A DNA stretch of 64,000 nt from Marsupella aquatica (GCA_973895155.1 OZ316891.1:21390001-21454000), one strand, 5' to 3'; counted from the stretch's first letter, positions 12,807-24,168 are shown. A program made the numbers and translations. The notes: generated by a model from the letters alone, not told the origin.

Positions 12807-13005
12807 AGAGCACCCAAGCACCATAGCGCAATGGCCTTCCTACTCGGTTGAATACATTGTGGCAGTTGTATTCAAACTAGAAGTAAAGTATCCTATGGTT
12901 GCATATAAACACCCAAGCGTTGTAGCGTGAATATATTGTGGCTATTGTATCCAAACTACAAAGGAAAGAGTCTATGTTGGCATTGAAGGACGCTAATGCT
13001 GTAGC
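12807..13005. repeat. Diverged tandem repeat, about 80-100 bp unit
   Basis: The phrase CACCCAAGC..GTAGCG followed by ATA(C/T)ATTGTGGC(A/T)(G/A)TTGTAT and CAAACTA recurs twice, with a partial third copy (GCTAATGCTGTAGCAT). The units differ in length and have drifted. Confidence 0.6.
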
Positions 13006-13315
13006 ATCCCCGAGCTCATTGCTTTCTTTTAAGACAATGTGAATATTATATAAAAAAGTCAAAGCAATTTTTAAAATCCAAATGTGCCCGCCTTTTGATA
13101 ACCTGTTTTGATTTCATTGTGTTTAGGTTCATTTCTTGACATTTTCTTGTGCTGCTTGTTGTTGTTCCTCGTGCTCCCGCTATGACTACCCTTTAAGATG
13201 TGCAAACTGCAATGAAGGAGCGGCCAGAAAATATCATCGGGCTAATTCCAGTTATGTTTGCAATTTGACTAGTCTTAGACTGATGGGGCCATAATTCTTA
13301 CATCATGGGGCGGGT

Positions 13316-13417
13316 CAATGCTATCTCCCCTATTTTTAAATCATTTTAAATTCCTTTAGCTGGTTGCAATGCTATCTCCCCTATTTTTAAATCATTTTAA
13401 ATTCCTTTAGCTGGTTG
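13316..13417. repeat. Perfect 51-bp tandem duplication
   Basis: Bases 13316-13366 are repeated without a mismatch at 13367-13417, beginning CAATGCTATCTCCCC and ending CTTTAGCTGGTTG. The absence of differences implies a recent duplication or an assembly artefact. It lies about 530 bases upstream of the gene at 13945. Confidence 0.95.
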
Positions 13418-13668
13418 CATAACCACAGTTAGTGAATGAACCATAAATCCCTTACTTTCTTTCATCCCACAGCCAAGCTTGGCTTTGGCTTAGGGTGCCG
13501 GAGTGTGAATCTTATCTATTGCAATAATGCGTCAGCTGGCGAAGGGAGAGAGAATCGAACTGTACAAAGTTGTCGCAGGTGGAATTCATCGTCAGCGCCA
13601 AGAATCAGGATGCCAAACAAGGAGACGTATCTTGTGAAGGAAGGGAAGGGGGCAGGATCCGCAAAAGA

Positions 13669-13858
13669 ATCGATCGTGTTGGCGTCCAAGACATTTCTGA
13701 AAGACGCGGAAGTTTGGGTGTTAGTGAATTTGAGCTGCGGGAGCAGTAGGCTGGTAGGAGGCTGCTTGATTGAAGAATCGATCGTGTTGGGGTCCGAGAA
13801 TTTGGTGAAGGGCGAGGCACTTTGCGGTAGTGGATTTGAGCTGCAAGAGTGATCGGCT
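13669..13858. repeat. Diverged tandem duplication, about 107 bp, in the leader of the next gene
   Basis: GAATCGATCGTGTTGG..GTCC begins both copies (about 13669 and 13776) and TTTGAGCTGC closes both. The middle has diverged. The block is open in frame on both strands, but I see no protein similarity and take it as upstream non-coding DNA. Confidence 0.6.
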
Positions 13859-13944
13859 GTCAGAAAGCTGTTGGCTAGGAGAGAGGAGAGGCCATCAGCG
13901 GTTGGATTGGCGAGAATCAAAAACAGGAAGAGAGAACGAGCCTG

Positions 13945-14957
13945 ATGGCTGTAAGGTTATGGGGTTTGTGGAGATTCAGTGGCGGGCTTTCGTCAACGAA
14001 TAGTAGGGTGGTTTGCAGTTTAGGGTTGCCATGGAGCATCAGCAGCACGCGGAGCCATTCGGGAAAATCATCAGGAAGAGAGGATAGCGTGGATGAAGCA
14101 GCTGCTGCTGCTGCTGAGAGCAGTTCTCCCAGTAACCGAATAGAACAGGCATTGAAGGAAATCCGCATTCAGAGTGCTGCTCCGGATTGGTTACCGTTCT
14201 TTCCGGGGGGCTCTTTTTGGATTCATCCAGACCAGATCGCGGGGAAGAAGCCTGAAAAGCCATCTGCTCCACTGTTGGACCTGGCTAATGAAAGAGAGAT
14301 TTTGGCTATGGTTATGCCCATGGGTTGGCCCAATTCCACGGCTGCTGATGATGGTGAGTGAACGTTCTGCTCCGGTGATGCTCAAGTTATCCATTTATCC
14401 CCTTCTACTCCTGTGCTAGGATTGATCTTGTGACTGGTTGGCATTGTGGTGAAAATTGGATGCTCAGTTTTCTGACCTGAAATGTTTGTTGGCTTCTGTG
14501 TTGTTGGGGTTGTCGCTCTACAATTTTTAGGGTTTTCATCTGTATTTGTAAGTCATGTCATTTAGCAACAGGTCTTTGGACAGGAGCTTTTTCCCTGTCT
14601 TGCAATTACTCGTTTGGCTTTGCAAAATCGTTGTCTGCACAGGCCCGCAAATTTTTAGCCTGTCGAAAAATAGTTCTTCATTGTAGAAATTCCTCAAGCC
14701 CGTCTTTTGCCTCTTCGTGAGTTATATATTGTGGGAGATTTTGCACTGCCAGAGTTTCCGGATGTTTTTAGCGAAGTACTTGTGGTTCCGTGCATGGTCA
14801 GGATTGCTTTTCTGTTATTGGAGTGGCTGGGCGGTTGATCTGTTTCTAATTTTTTTCTGCAATTGACTCTGAACTAGGTGAGAGAAGTCTGTATCCTAAC
14901 AATTACTTGCTGGAACAGGCTAAGATTGCGGCCCATTGCATGAGTAAAGGAAACTGA
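13945..14957 (+). CDS. Small plant protein with probable mitochondrial presequence and DWLPF..GG motif (2 exons)
   Basis: Exons 13945-14353 and 14878-14957 join in phase to give 162 residues ending SKGN. The first 45 residues are rich in R, S, W and L with few acids, as in a mitochondrial or plastid targeting peptide. A run of six alanines from a GCT microsatellite follows. The core PDWLPFFPGGSFWIHP resembles a small family of uncharacterised plant proteins with DWLPFVPG..YWVPP cores, as I recall them. The ATG at 13945 has G at +4. Intron 1 begins GGTGAG and exon 2 also begins GTGAG, so reading through the intron gives the same two residues and then a stop (138 residues). Function is unknown; organelle location is inferred only from composition. 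Confidence 0.75.
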
Positions 14958-16272
14958 TAGCTACTTGTTGTGATGGCAGCAATGAATCCCGAGTCAGATT
15001 CTATCATTTGAGAACATCGATGGACTAGGAGCAAGGCAAAGATCCACATTTGGGCTCATTTCAAGCAGTAGACAGCTGGTGATTGTCGAGGTTTAAATCG
15101 TTTCCTTTGGAAGCAAGAACTCATGTTGTGGGGCCTACAACAGTGCCATTGTACAAATTGTTGGTGTCAGATACCTGTAAAGATTCTTGTAGAGATCGTC
15201 TAGTGTCCAACCTAGTAAAATTACAATAGAAAAGTACCGGATATGTTTACAACCAAAGACTTGGCGTCAGTGATTATTTTATTCTGTTCATTCTTGTGCA
15301 TTTTTTTTAAGTCTGGTGACAGGCAATAAGCGATTGAAACGAATCTTTGATTTGTGCGTTTGATGGTTCAAGGGTGTCAATTCTCTCAGATTGGAATGGA
15401 CAGCAAGGGCGACTTAGCAATTTTAGTGAGATGTTACAGCACGTTTTGAGGGGCCCTTTGGGGGAGATGTTTGCCCCTTGGTTAGAACGGCTCTCTTTGA
15501 ACACATCGGTGATGTCTTAAATATAGCAAATGTCTTAAATATCGCAAATGTGCACGCAGCATATGTCAATTGAGCAAGTTTCTTCCATTTAGACTTTTCC
15601 CGAGTCCATTTTGGTGAGACTGGAAGAATTGTCTGTAGTTATACATTCAAATTGACTTGTCTTAGTCCATTTTGGTGGATCTGGAAGAATTGCCATCTAT
15701 TGTGTTAAAGAGGAAACTTAAAGATTGGTATGAAAAGGTGCCTTCCCACTGAGGGCATCGATTTTTCAGACCCTGATGTCCAACGTTTCTTTGCGCTGTT
15801 TTGACTTAAGTTTGGAGAAAACGCAGAATAATTTTTGTAGCTTTATGTCTTGAGGATTTGATTTGGGGGTTGCTTGGTCATCGGGTCAGCTATGTATTCC
15901 GGTTTTACGGGTCCCCAGTTACAGCATTTCGGCCGATTCCACACTCTTCGTTTGCAATCAGACATGATCTTGTCATTGAGATGTCTGTTCACAAAGCACC
16001 GGGTGATACTGTGGACATGGAATACAGTGGTTTTGTCTGCAGTTATGTGGTCCATTGCTCATATTTGTTAATCTATCATTAGTTTGAGATTGACTTCGAA
16101 TTCGCTGAGGCAGAAGCGCTGAAGGTAACTGAGTTCTTTATTCGAACTTGCGCCATTTCTTGTCTGGTAATCAAAGTCATCTGTCACGCGCAGAAATTGT
16201 GGATTGACTCGTATACGAACCCGTATCGTCATCCATGCTCCTTCGAAGCAAAGTTTGTAGCGTCCAGGCTCC
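14958..16272. other. Intergenic, no gene seen
   Basis: This should contain the 3' UTR of the gene ending at 14957 and that of the minus-strand gene ending at 16273. A phrase GTCCATTTTGGTG..CTGGAAGAATTG occurs twice near 15607 and 15664. The minus-strand frame 16068-16460 is open but out of phase with the spliced model next door. Confidence 0.4.
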
Positions 16273-16928
16273 TCAGATCTGTGGACAGGAAAAGAAATTT
16301 TCACTAGTGGTAACCAAACTTGCAGAGATATGTACAGTAACCACAAACAAATCTTGGGGGCGACGTAGAATTCCACCTCCTCGGAATCCTGAAGACGAAA
16401 CAGAAAATATTCCTGCAGCAGAGTGGATGAAGGCCTCGCAGGTGCGGAAATCCAAAGCAAAAAAACAAGATTCCCTTACCGAACCAAATGTTCACTTCAG
16501 GACGGTCCAAGAGTACAAAACCTGCAGTGAAAAATACAGCCGGGCAAATTGAGACTATTGTTTGCACCTTTGAGGTTGAGCAACAAGCATACTTTTAAGC
16601 CTATTCCTTCTTCAGCTTATGTGGAAATTCAAAACCTACCGACAAGGAGGTGGACGATAGAACTGCAAGAGAAGAAATAATGTTCTTCAAAAGGTCTTCC
16701 TGAAACTCAATTGGTCATAACTGACCTCAAAATTGTCCTCACGTTCCAATCCCCGTCAGCAGTTTCAATGTGCCTCAATGCGCCAAAATAACCCCCTGTA
16801 CTCCCACCTGACGTGACCTTATTGACATACACAAGATCTTCCAATTCCACACAGAAACAACTCTCCAGACCGCTTGTCCGACGTGAGACCTCAATCGTGC
16901 TCAAAGCTGTGAGCAAAGAGGGTAGCAT
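16273..16928 (-). CDS. Unidentified small gene, four-exon model with a 23-nt microexon
   Basis: Exons in transcript order 16928-16726, 16662-16640, 16521-16480 and 16412-16273 have GT-AG introns and agree in phase, giving 135 residues. Recognisable stretches are ELEDLVYVNKV, GGYFGALRHIE, HLLVGFVLLDRPEVNIW and LRRPQDLFVVTVHISA. I do not recognise the family. The central HLLVGFVLLD stretch is hydrophobic but too short and interrupted to call a membrane helix with confidence. A different last exon is possible: the acceptor at 16388 (CTTCAG) keeps the same frame, and a second frame in this exon stays open to 16068 but does not fit the splice phase. It is tail to tail with no neighbour; the TPR-SET gene stops 130 bases upstream on the same strand. 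Confidence 0.45.
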
Positions 16929-17057
16929 TGGACACTGCAAAGGAGCAGCTCAAGATGCAAGTGGTGGGACGGGGAGAAATCAATGGGTCATTGAAAAACC
17001 CACTCGACTAGCATAACCATAGCACGAGGACAGGATTTCCAAAGCTTGAGATGAAGA

Positions 17058-18812
17058 TTAACGACGAGGCCGGGCTCCAGACACCTCAGACGCTCTCAGA
17101 AAGTTCTGTATCAAAGCCAATAAAGCCTTCTTGTTCTGTGTACCGTACGCAATTCTGAAAATGTCCATGACCCGCTTCTCCGTCTTAGCGTAGTCTTCGC
17201 TGGATATGCCGTAAAATTTTCCAGCATCACGAAGCAATTCAGCAGAATACTCCAGGCCACACATGCCAGCTGCAGCCACGGAAGTCACTGACTCGACTAT
17301 AGCGTCCAGGAAAGGAATCCTCCGTTCCAAGTCGCTTCTGAGCAGCTCTGCTTGGGCAATGTAAGCATAGATGCACGAAGCCCGGATCCAGTTCTTTTGC
17401 TGGGCTTTCAGATTCACTCTAGAATAGATGATTTCTTCCACAGCAGGGAGAAGACTAGCCAACCTAATTGTCCACTCCTGAGGATTCACCTGGAGGAGCT
17501 CAAAGAAGCGCTTGCCCATCTGCTCTAGAGGTTCAATGCTTTCCTCAAAAATGCAACGGTCGCACCTGCATAGGAATCCCCAATTTCTACAAGAGTCTTG
17601 ACGAGCTTTCAGAGGGTCTGATACATCAAACCATGCAATGGTCAGGACTTCCCCAGAACACATGTCTCTCGCTGCCCTGACAAACATGGCATCGCCTACA
17701 TGAATCCTCAGGCAGTTGGGGAAGCAGGAGTGGTGCAGGAAGGAGGGAAGGGGCCAAACCCCTGTTCGTTTCAGTGGCCTAGGAACATAATTGTCAGATA
17801 TGTCAGCAGTGTGGGTGTGCAAATTGTAGCTACTGAAATGGGCGATTCCACAAATGCGCCGCATGTCTAACTCTTCCGACCCTGTATCTAACGGCCTCCA
17901 AGCACTTCCGGGTCTGAATAAATCCATGGATGGAATAAGTGCATTTTGCTCAGTATCCGTGAAAGGAAGAGTAAGCAGCTGGTGTCTGGTCCTGGGACAA
18001 ATTTGAGCCATCTTCGCCAGCTTGGTAACTAGATGGTCTGCTTCTTGCTCCCTGGATTCGAACTGGAGTCCCTTGGGAGTCATACATGGTTCAGAGAGAA
18101 TTGGAGCAATGGCGACTGCATTGCTAACAAACAGCAACTCTCCGGCCAGTACATCTCTTGTAAGAAATAACCCCCTCCCAAAGCTGGGCACGCTTTGAAT
18201 TTCCACCGGCCCAACATAGTCACAGCAAGGATGGAAGATCCCTTTGCATCTATTCACATAAAACTTGGAGAGGTCAAAGTCTCCTTGCAGAGACTGTTGG
18301 GAGCAGAGCTTGCTTCTCTTGAGAGCTTCTCGGATCTCCTCGTCCTGTGGAGATAGCTTGAAAGCAGCCAAGAAGCACAAATTGGCTTTCTCATACTTGT
18401 GAAGCGCCTCGAACGCCTTGCCCTTCCGATTAAGGCACTTTAAATTGGTGGGTTCCAGATCCAATGCTTTCTCTGCATCCGCCAGGGCACTGTCATATCT
18501 CTTCAGCCTCAAAAACGCCTCTGCTCGGTTCGACCATGCCAGGAGCAGAGTTTTGCAGATCTCAACTAATTCACTGTGGTCATCTCCGCCCTGACCTCTG
18601 ACTTCCGCCACCAATATCCTGAGTTCTCTCGAGTTGTCCTCCAGCTCCGATCCTTCTGGTAGATTTAGAGCCTTTAAGCACTCTGACACGCATAGGGAGT
18701 AAGCATTCACTGCAGCAGAATAGTTTCCTTTCGCAAACGACCGGTTTCCTTCAGATCGGATGTCATTCACCTGCTTTGCTTTCAGGCTGGTCAACAACGA
18801 CCCATTCGCCAT
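17058..18812 (-). CDS. TPR-SET protein (SMYD4-like lysine methyltransferase candidate), intronless
   Basis: The protein has 584 residues in one exon. Residues 17-165 carry TPR-like helices, including NRAEAFLRLKRYDSALADAE and KALDLEPTNLKCLNRKGKAF. The SET domain spans about 203-398: GRGLFLTRDVLAGE at the start, LHHSCFPNCLR at 359-369 in place of the usual NHSC-PN, and SGEVLTIAWFD near 386-396. A post-SET cluster with Cys at 408, 415, 417 and 420 follows. This is the SMYD-like split-SET class with N-terminal TPRs known from plants and animals; such enzymes methylate protein lysines, but the substrate cannot be inferred. I see no clear MYND finger. Asn replaced by His in the NHSC motif may affect S-adenosylmethionine binding. 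The ATG at 18812 opens the TPR region directly. Confidence 0.9.
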   Translation of the reverse strand: MANGSLLTSLKAKQVNDIRSEGNRSFAKGNYSAAVNAYSLCVSECLKALNLPEGSELEDNSRELRILVAEVRGQGGDDHSELVEICKTLLLAWSNRAEAFLRLKRYDSALADAEKALDLEPTNLKCLNRKGKAFEALHKYEKANLCFLAAFKLSPQDEEIREALKRSKLCSQQSLQGDFDLSKFYVNRCKGIFHPCCDYVGPVEIQSVPSFGRGLFLTRDVLAGELLFVSNAVAIAPILSEPCMTPKGLQFESREQEADHLVTKLAKMAQICPRTRHQLLTLPFTDTEQNALIPSMDLFRPGSAWRPLDTGSEELDMRRICGIAHFSSYNLHTHTADISDNYVPRPLKRTGVWPLPSFLHHSCFPNCLRIHVGDAMFVRAARDMCSGEVLTIAWFDVSDPLKARQDSCRNWGFLCRCDRCIFEESIEPLEQMGKRFFELLQVNPQEWTIRLASLLPAVEEIIYSRVNLKAQQKNWIRASCIYAYIAQAELLRSDLERRIPFLDAIVESVTSVAAAGMCGLEYSAELLRDAGKFYGISSEDYAKTEKRVMDIFRIAYGTQNKKALLALIQNFLRASEVSGARPRR

Positions 18813-19149
18813 TCTCTATCTCTAAAGAAGGCGATAGAAAAACCCTTTGACATAAATGCACATACTGTCACCGCAAACTCAAACGTACTCACACACGAGC
18901 CATTCACAAGCTCAAGAGTAACACCTCCACACCGATCTGAGAGAGGCCCAGCGATGGATAATCGAGGAGAGAAAGGAGAGGACAACGCCCTGCACTCTGT
19001 ACATCGATCCAGAAACGTCCAAGATCACTAACAGTTCAATTTCCCGCTCGTCGAAGACCACTTCCCCCGCAACCCTAAACCCTCCAATGTCTCCTCAACC
19101 ATTCAGCTCACATAATATAACGCTTGATCGTGTTCAACTATGAGACATC
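18813..19149. other. Upstream region of the TPR-SET gene
   Basis: This is the likely leader and promoter. Nothing else is recognised. Confidence 0.4.
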
Positions 19150-19432
19150 AGTCAAGGAACAGAACTACCGTGCACAAGTGCATTCCGTGGGTAACTGTAC
19201 AGTCTACCGTGCATAGGTGTGCATATGTGCATTCAGCGGGTAAGTGCACGTCGGTCATGTAGTCCCCTGATATTATAGAATTTGTTTTTGTAAATGTACC
19301 AAAAAATTGCACCATTTGCATTCAGTGGGTAAGTGCATTCAGTGGGTAAGTGCATAAGTGCATTCACTGGGCAAGTGCAGGTAGGTCATGTACTGTAGTC
19401 CTCTAATATTATGGCATTTTTTTGTAGAGAAA
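19150..19432. repeat. GTGCATTCAGTGGGTAA minisatellite with a duplicated flank
   Basis: The 17-base phrase GTGCATTCAGTGGGTAA and close variants occur five to six times. The following segment GGTCATGTAGTCC..TATTAT..ATTT occurs at about 19254 and again at about 19384, so the array and its flank were duplicated together. Confidence 0.75.
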
Positions 19433-19750
19433 TCATGGGCTTCTCTGTTTCTGAATTGCTCTGAATCAGAGCAGATCAAGTATGTTCATTCATTGACCCA
19501 AGGAACACCCAAGGCTATGGTCCATTTCAAAATTTGGGATCATGAAATCAGTGTGAACATGATTTCCTTTGTGGATCCCAAGCCAAATGTGCCGCAGCCA
19601 CTCTCTCTACAACAGACTCCGATCTCCCATACAAGTAGAAGAATTCCAGCACCTGCCCCTCTGGTACCTTCCAATGCTGCATTGAGCAGTCCCACAACGG
19701 CTGATCAGAGTACCGGTTTCCCACAAGAGTTGATAGAATTACTAATTTAA
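19433..19750 (+). other. Open frame of unknown nature ahead of a Harbinger fossil
   Basis: An open frame of roughly 105 codons contains QGTPKAMVHFKIWDHEISVN and a Pro/Ser-rich tail. It matches no family I know. Its position before the Harbinger transposase fossil suggests it may be part of the same dead element, such as an accessory ORF, but this is a guess. Confidence 0.25.
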
Positions 19751-20095
19751 AGGTTGCATGATGAATTCAACCTTGGACAAAAGCTTTAGTCTTGCTTTTA
19801 AATGTTCTGCACATCTCAGACTTAGGTACCAGTTAGGATTTGTATGTGCTGCATTTAGGCTATGAATAATGAAAACTTTGAGATCACATTGCTGAATATG
19901 TTTAGCATTTAATTGATAAATCTGCTACAGATTTCTATGTGTAACTATGATTGATGATATGTTTGAGATGACATTGCTGATGACTTTATTCACTGAGTGC
20001 ATGTTCATCTGCAGTCTAGGCCTTTACAATGCCACGTGTGTAAGACAGACAGAGGCTTCTCAATGAGGTGAAGGAAGAATTATATTTGTCAAATT

Positions 20096-20820
20096 GTGAT
20101 GCAGAGCTCTAGTGACAGTGATGGATTAAGCAATGAGTCCAATTTGTCTGTCACTGACCACATTAGTCATGCACAGGGCAGCAGTAGAGAGTCAGAACTT
20201 GAATTAGAATCATCCAGTGAATGTAGCATTGGAAGTGACCCTTTTAATATTGAGCCTAGGTCATCAGAAATTATGGAATCCTATTTTGTCTTGGACACTT
20301 TGTGGATGGATCCATGACTTTGCTGAAAATTTCTTTGTCAATATCACAAAAGTTGTTCAGGCAAATGACATGCATGGACAAATATTGAGGGCCATTCTAT
20401 GTTTACAAATGATTCCCCTAACAACCGGGCTCCGGTATGTTTTGGCAATCGTCTATAACCTTGGACAGGCTTGGGCATGATGGCAATGGGGCGTGCTTGA
20501 ATAACATGATTCCGACTTGGGGTGTTAGCAATGGCAGCCTATGCAACTTCATTAACAGGTGCTTCAAGGCACTAGAAAGTGCTCTCTCTATGCATTTGCA
20601 GTGGCCACATTGGGAGGAGCAAGCCCACATCTCTGACAAATTCAGTTTCAAAGGCTTCCCAGGTTGTGTTGGTCTAATTGATGGCACACTCATCCCACTC
20701 TCATAGATCCCTAAGGATTTAGGAGGTCTAATGCTACTTTGACAGAAAGAGCAGGTATCCAATCAACACCCAAGTTGTCTGCAATAGTAGACACAAGATC
20801 TTGTATTTATATGCTGGTAA
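20096..20820 (+). pseudogene. PIF/Harbinger (DDE_Tnp_4) transposase fossil
   Basis: An acidic Ser/Glu-rich stretch (20096-20315) is followed by LDRLGHDGNGACL, WGVSNGSLCNFINRC and the hallmark GFPGCVGLIDGTLIPLS (20437-20706). A stop follows. In the next frame YFDRKSRYPINTQVVC continues from 20735 to a splice-donor-like GTAAGT at about 20819. HARBI1-like nucleases carry out DNA transposition through a DDE triad; the D of LIDGT is present here, while the later acidic residues are lost. No terminal repeats were found. Confidence 0.85.
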
Positions 20821-20906
20821 GTTCCCTAACTTCCACTTTCACGTCTTTTTCTTGCTTTTAATCATGTCTCTGTTGCCTGCACCTCGGACTGTCTAGGCAT
20901 TAAAAT

Positions 20907-21018
20907 ATGTAATCCTGTTTTCTTTCTCATAGTTTGCTTCTGTATGTAATCCCTCTCTCTTTCTCATGGTCTATTTATAAGATGTAATCCCGCTTCCATT
21001 CTCATGGTCTGTTCTCGG
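20907..21018. repeat. Three-copy tandem repeat, 37-38 bp
   Basis: Copies start with ATGTAATCC at 20907, 20944 and 20982, and each continues with a pyrimidine-rich CTTTCTCATGGTCT-like part. Confidence 0.85.
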
Positions 21019-22979
21019 ACGTCATCCGAGCGGGAAGCCTCCACATGCTTTGGATTATGGTGACAACATTTTTTAACCATGAAATGGATCTCAAGGTGCC
21101 ATTGTGCACATTTTCCATGCCCAACCATTCACTCTCCCCACATTCACACACTCCTTGAAATCATTGATTCCCTGACTCCTTGTAGCATAGAATTGCATGA
21201 CAATTTCACTTATACTCAATAACACTTCTATTGAATATGTTTTATTATGAATAATAGTGTGCAATGCACAGGCATTTGGCTAGTCAATGTTATAATTACA
21301 CACTGTGGGAAGTTCCTTTCAAAATTCTTGGATGCACGTGCAGCCACATCAACATGATTTGTCACAAACAAGAACCATTAGTTACGCAAGATTTATTTAT
21401 TTATTTAATTTAATTTTTAAAGAGAAATCTATGAAACCCCACAGAAAGGGAAGAGTCAGCCACAATAGTTGGGAAGAGTCACTCAGCCCACAATAGTTGA
21501 ACCCAAGACCTATCAGTCTCTACTCAAGTGAGCTACCACAAAGTCATGCCTCTTTGGGTTTTATGCAAGAATTGAAGAACCAAATTTGACTATTTGTGTT
21601 TGAGGCAAGGCAATAAGAAACAATGACCCTGTAAGTGTAAAAGCAATGGAAAACTAACAAGTAACATTTCAAGTAAACAAAGAAAATGGTAAAATAGGGG
21701 TGAAAGGAAATAAACTTTGGATGAGTTATCATTGATAAATCAATGTTTTCTTGTAATATGTTTCAATTACTATTTAATTTACACATTTTTGAAATAATGA
21801 CAAATAAAAAGTAACAATTGAATTACTCTAACATTTACCAAGGTAACTTAAGAAACACTTTGGCTACTATGGATATAGGAGTAACAAGCAAACTAAGGTA
21901 AGAAACACCATAACTACTATGGTTACAATAGAGGAATATCAAGGGACTCTACTACCTTTCAACTACTATGGACAATGTAATATTGCAAGAACTATATGGA
22001 ATGTTACATGCACTGCGTTTCACTTTGGCTCTTGTATTTATATGGGCCAACTGCTGGGGTCCCTCATTCATTCATGATCAGACTTTGAAATCATAGACCA
22101 TAATTTTCTCATAATTAACAGAAAACAATTTGATATTTAGACTATGCTTGTGAGTAGGAACGGGCATGGGAGCCTTGGTACGATGAGCCCTTCCTGTCTA
22201 GAAGCACGAGTATTTGGGCCAGTACTTGAAGTGGGTAAAACCTGTTCAGTGGACCAGCATTTTGATGTGAGTTTTGGGTCAGTTACTCTTTCACATAGAC
22301 ATCACCTAAGTGGACATTCAAAACCTGGGTGAAAATGTTTGTAGGGTTCCTAGAGGTGCTTTCCCCTATGTCAGTGCCTAGAGCAGAGAACATGACAAAC
22401 TTAGGGTTGTCTTGCATGTGCAAGAGTCCTTTAAAAAGCGGGCCTTACTTGCCCACAAAAGAGGGGAAAAAGTGTATGACCAAATTAAAGCACAATACTC
22501 CAAGGCAATACGTGCATGCTCTCACTCAGTAGGGTTTCCTCCTTTGTTGTTTCAACCCCTTTGTCATTAGCACTGTATTTTTGTCGTTTATGAATTTGAA
22601 AGGTCGGGACGGTGAAGGGCTGGAAACTTTCCGGCCCTTGCCCTTGAAAAAATTGAATTGCTGCCGTGAGGACTGGCACATGAGGAGGGTGAGGCAAGAA
22701 AGGCTCAAAGAGGAAGCATGTGCCACCTGATCACTTAAAAAGTCAATTATTTGGGGACCATCACATGCAAGAGGGCCCTTAGGATGACTTTACAAAACTT
22801 TGAAGCACTTGTGAACTTTTTCCACCATAGCAAATTGGAGTGTCACTTCTTGTTCTAAAGATACGTCAGTGCCATTTTGATTTGCCCAAAAACAGACCAA
22901 CAAAATATTTAGGGGTCCTTTGAAACCTAAAAGAATTTTAGCACATGTATTTTAAGAATATTGTAAGCATCCTAGTGTA
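21019..22979. other. AT-rich non-coding DNA
   Basis: No gene was found. AAGGTGCCATTGTGCAC near 21093 recurs exactly near 61518, marking a dispersed repeat. Near 21497 a phrase GTTGAACCCAAGACCT..GAGCTACCAC resembles tRNA-derived repeat sequence, but this is weak. Confidence 0.4.
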
Positions 22980-22984
22980 GTACT

Positions 22985-23021
22985 TGTTGAGCATAGACGA
23001 CATTAGTAACGGCAAGCCCAT
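22985..23021. mobile_element. Left half of a Copia-family LTR split by a later insertion
   Basis: The first 37 bases of the TGTTGAGCATAG LTR end abruptly at CCCAT (23017-23021). The rest of an LTR of the same family begins with CCCAT at 33651. The two pieces fit as one LTR copy interrupted after duplication of CCCAT. Confidence 0.8.
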
Positions 23022-23700
23022 CGTGACAGGGCCCCAAACCCGGTAGTAACTTAGTGATGACTTATAATTGCATATATAAGTAGAAAGACAAGTAGGTGTA
23101 GTAAAAGTGTTTGGATTTTCAAATTTTTTATTTTTGTTAGTTCTAATAAATGGATGCGACAACCGGAGGCCGGAGTTGAGAGGGGTGTCGGGCGGTGATG
23201 TATGACAAGGGAACCATTGATGGGGTACAAGGAGGCCACAAGGCAGCCCAAGGACTTGGAGCAAGGTGTGGGCATCTTGGAGGGGTGGGGGCTGGTCGGA
23301 GGCTCCACATAAGGCGCAAAACGGGAAGAATGACCAAAATATAGAAAACGTTGAAACTTAAAACAGACGTTGCTGCGCTAGTACTATTCCAAACATGGTC
23401 ATGTTTGATTCATTTTGAAGCCCTCAATGAGCCCCATGCAAAAATGAGGTTCTCTAGTTGATTTTAGGTCTATATCAAACAGTGGCATCTCGAGGGACCT
23501 CAACGCCCGTAAAACGACAAACTAGACAATCTTGGAGTAGTGATGGTGGGAGGGCCCTTAGAAGGAAGGGGTTCCCACACTTGTGTTCCCCTTCACCCTT
23601 TGTGTGGTCCTCACATGTTTTTTTTGCTCTCTTTCCCTTTCCCACCGTAGAAGGGGCCCCCTCCTTTTACAACGAACCGGTGGTGGCAAACAAGAGGATC

Positions 23701-23856
23701 GGGGCTCAAGCCAAGGCACCGTGAGTGAGGAGGAGGAGGACTGATGAGGGGGCTCAAGTCAGGGCACCGTGAGTGAAGAGGAGGAGGACTGATGAGAGAC
23801 TAACTCACGGGGCTCAAGCCATGGCACCGTGAGTGAAGAGGAGGAGGACTAGGGTA
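23701..23856. repeat. Three-copy tandem repeat, 50-60 bp, GA-rich
   Basis: Each copy contains GGGGCTCAAGCCAAGGCACC, then GTGAGTGA(A/G)GAGGAGGAGGACT. The copies differ by a few bases and by a short insertion in the second spacer. Confidence 0.8.
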
Positions 23857-24168
23857 GCCGTACGGACCTGTCGTACAACCTCTGGATTTTGAAACTTTTT
23901 GGAAGGGTGCACTCACGGGCTTGTTAGAAAGAGCTCGTGGAGCTGATTCCAACAAGAGGCGGCGCTCCTCAAACGGAGCCAGGATGAGTAAGTTAGGGCC
24001 CGACGAAGTTGGGTTTACGGGATACTGAAACGGCCATAACTTGGTCGTCCGATGTCCGTTTCAAGAGCGGTTGAGTGCTTCATGATCAGGAGGAGGAGGG
24101 CTATCCAGGGGTGAACTCAGTAGTGCAAGTGGAAGGGCGCCTAGTTTCGGCCATTGTGGGGTTCCTTG

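Noticed and set aside
13436-13920. Overlapping open frames of 138 and 134 codons on both strands
   Set aside because: They arise from a 107-bp tandem duplication. Both strands are open, and neither matches a family.
16068-16460. 130-codon minus frame overlapping the unidentified gene
   Set aside because: Out of phase with the upstream exons that have good splice sites. Kept only as an alternative last exon.
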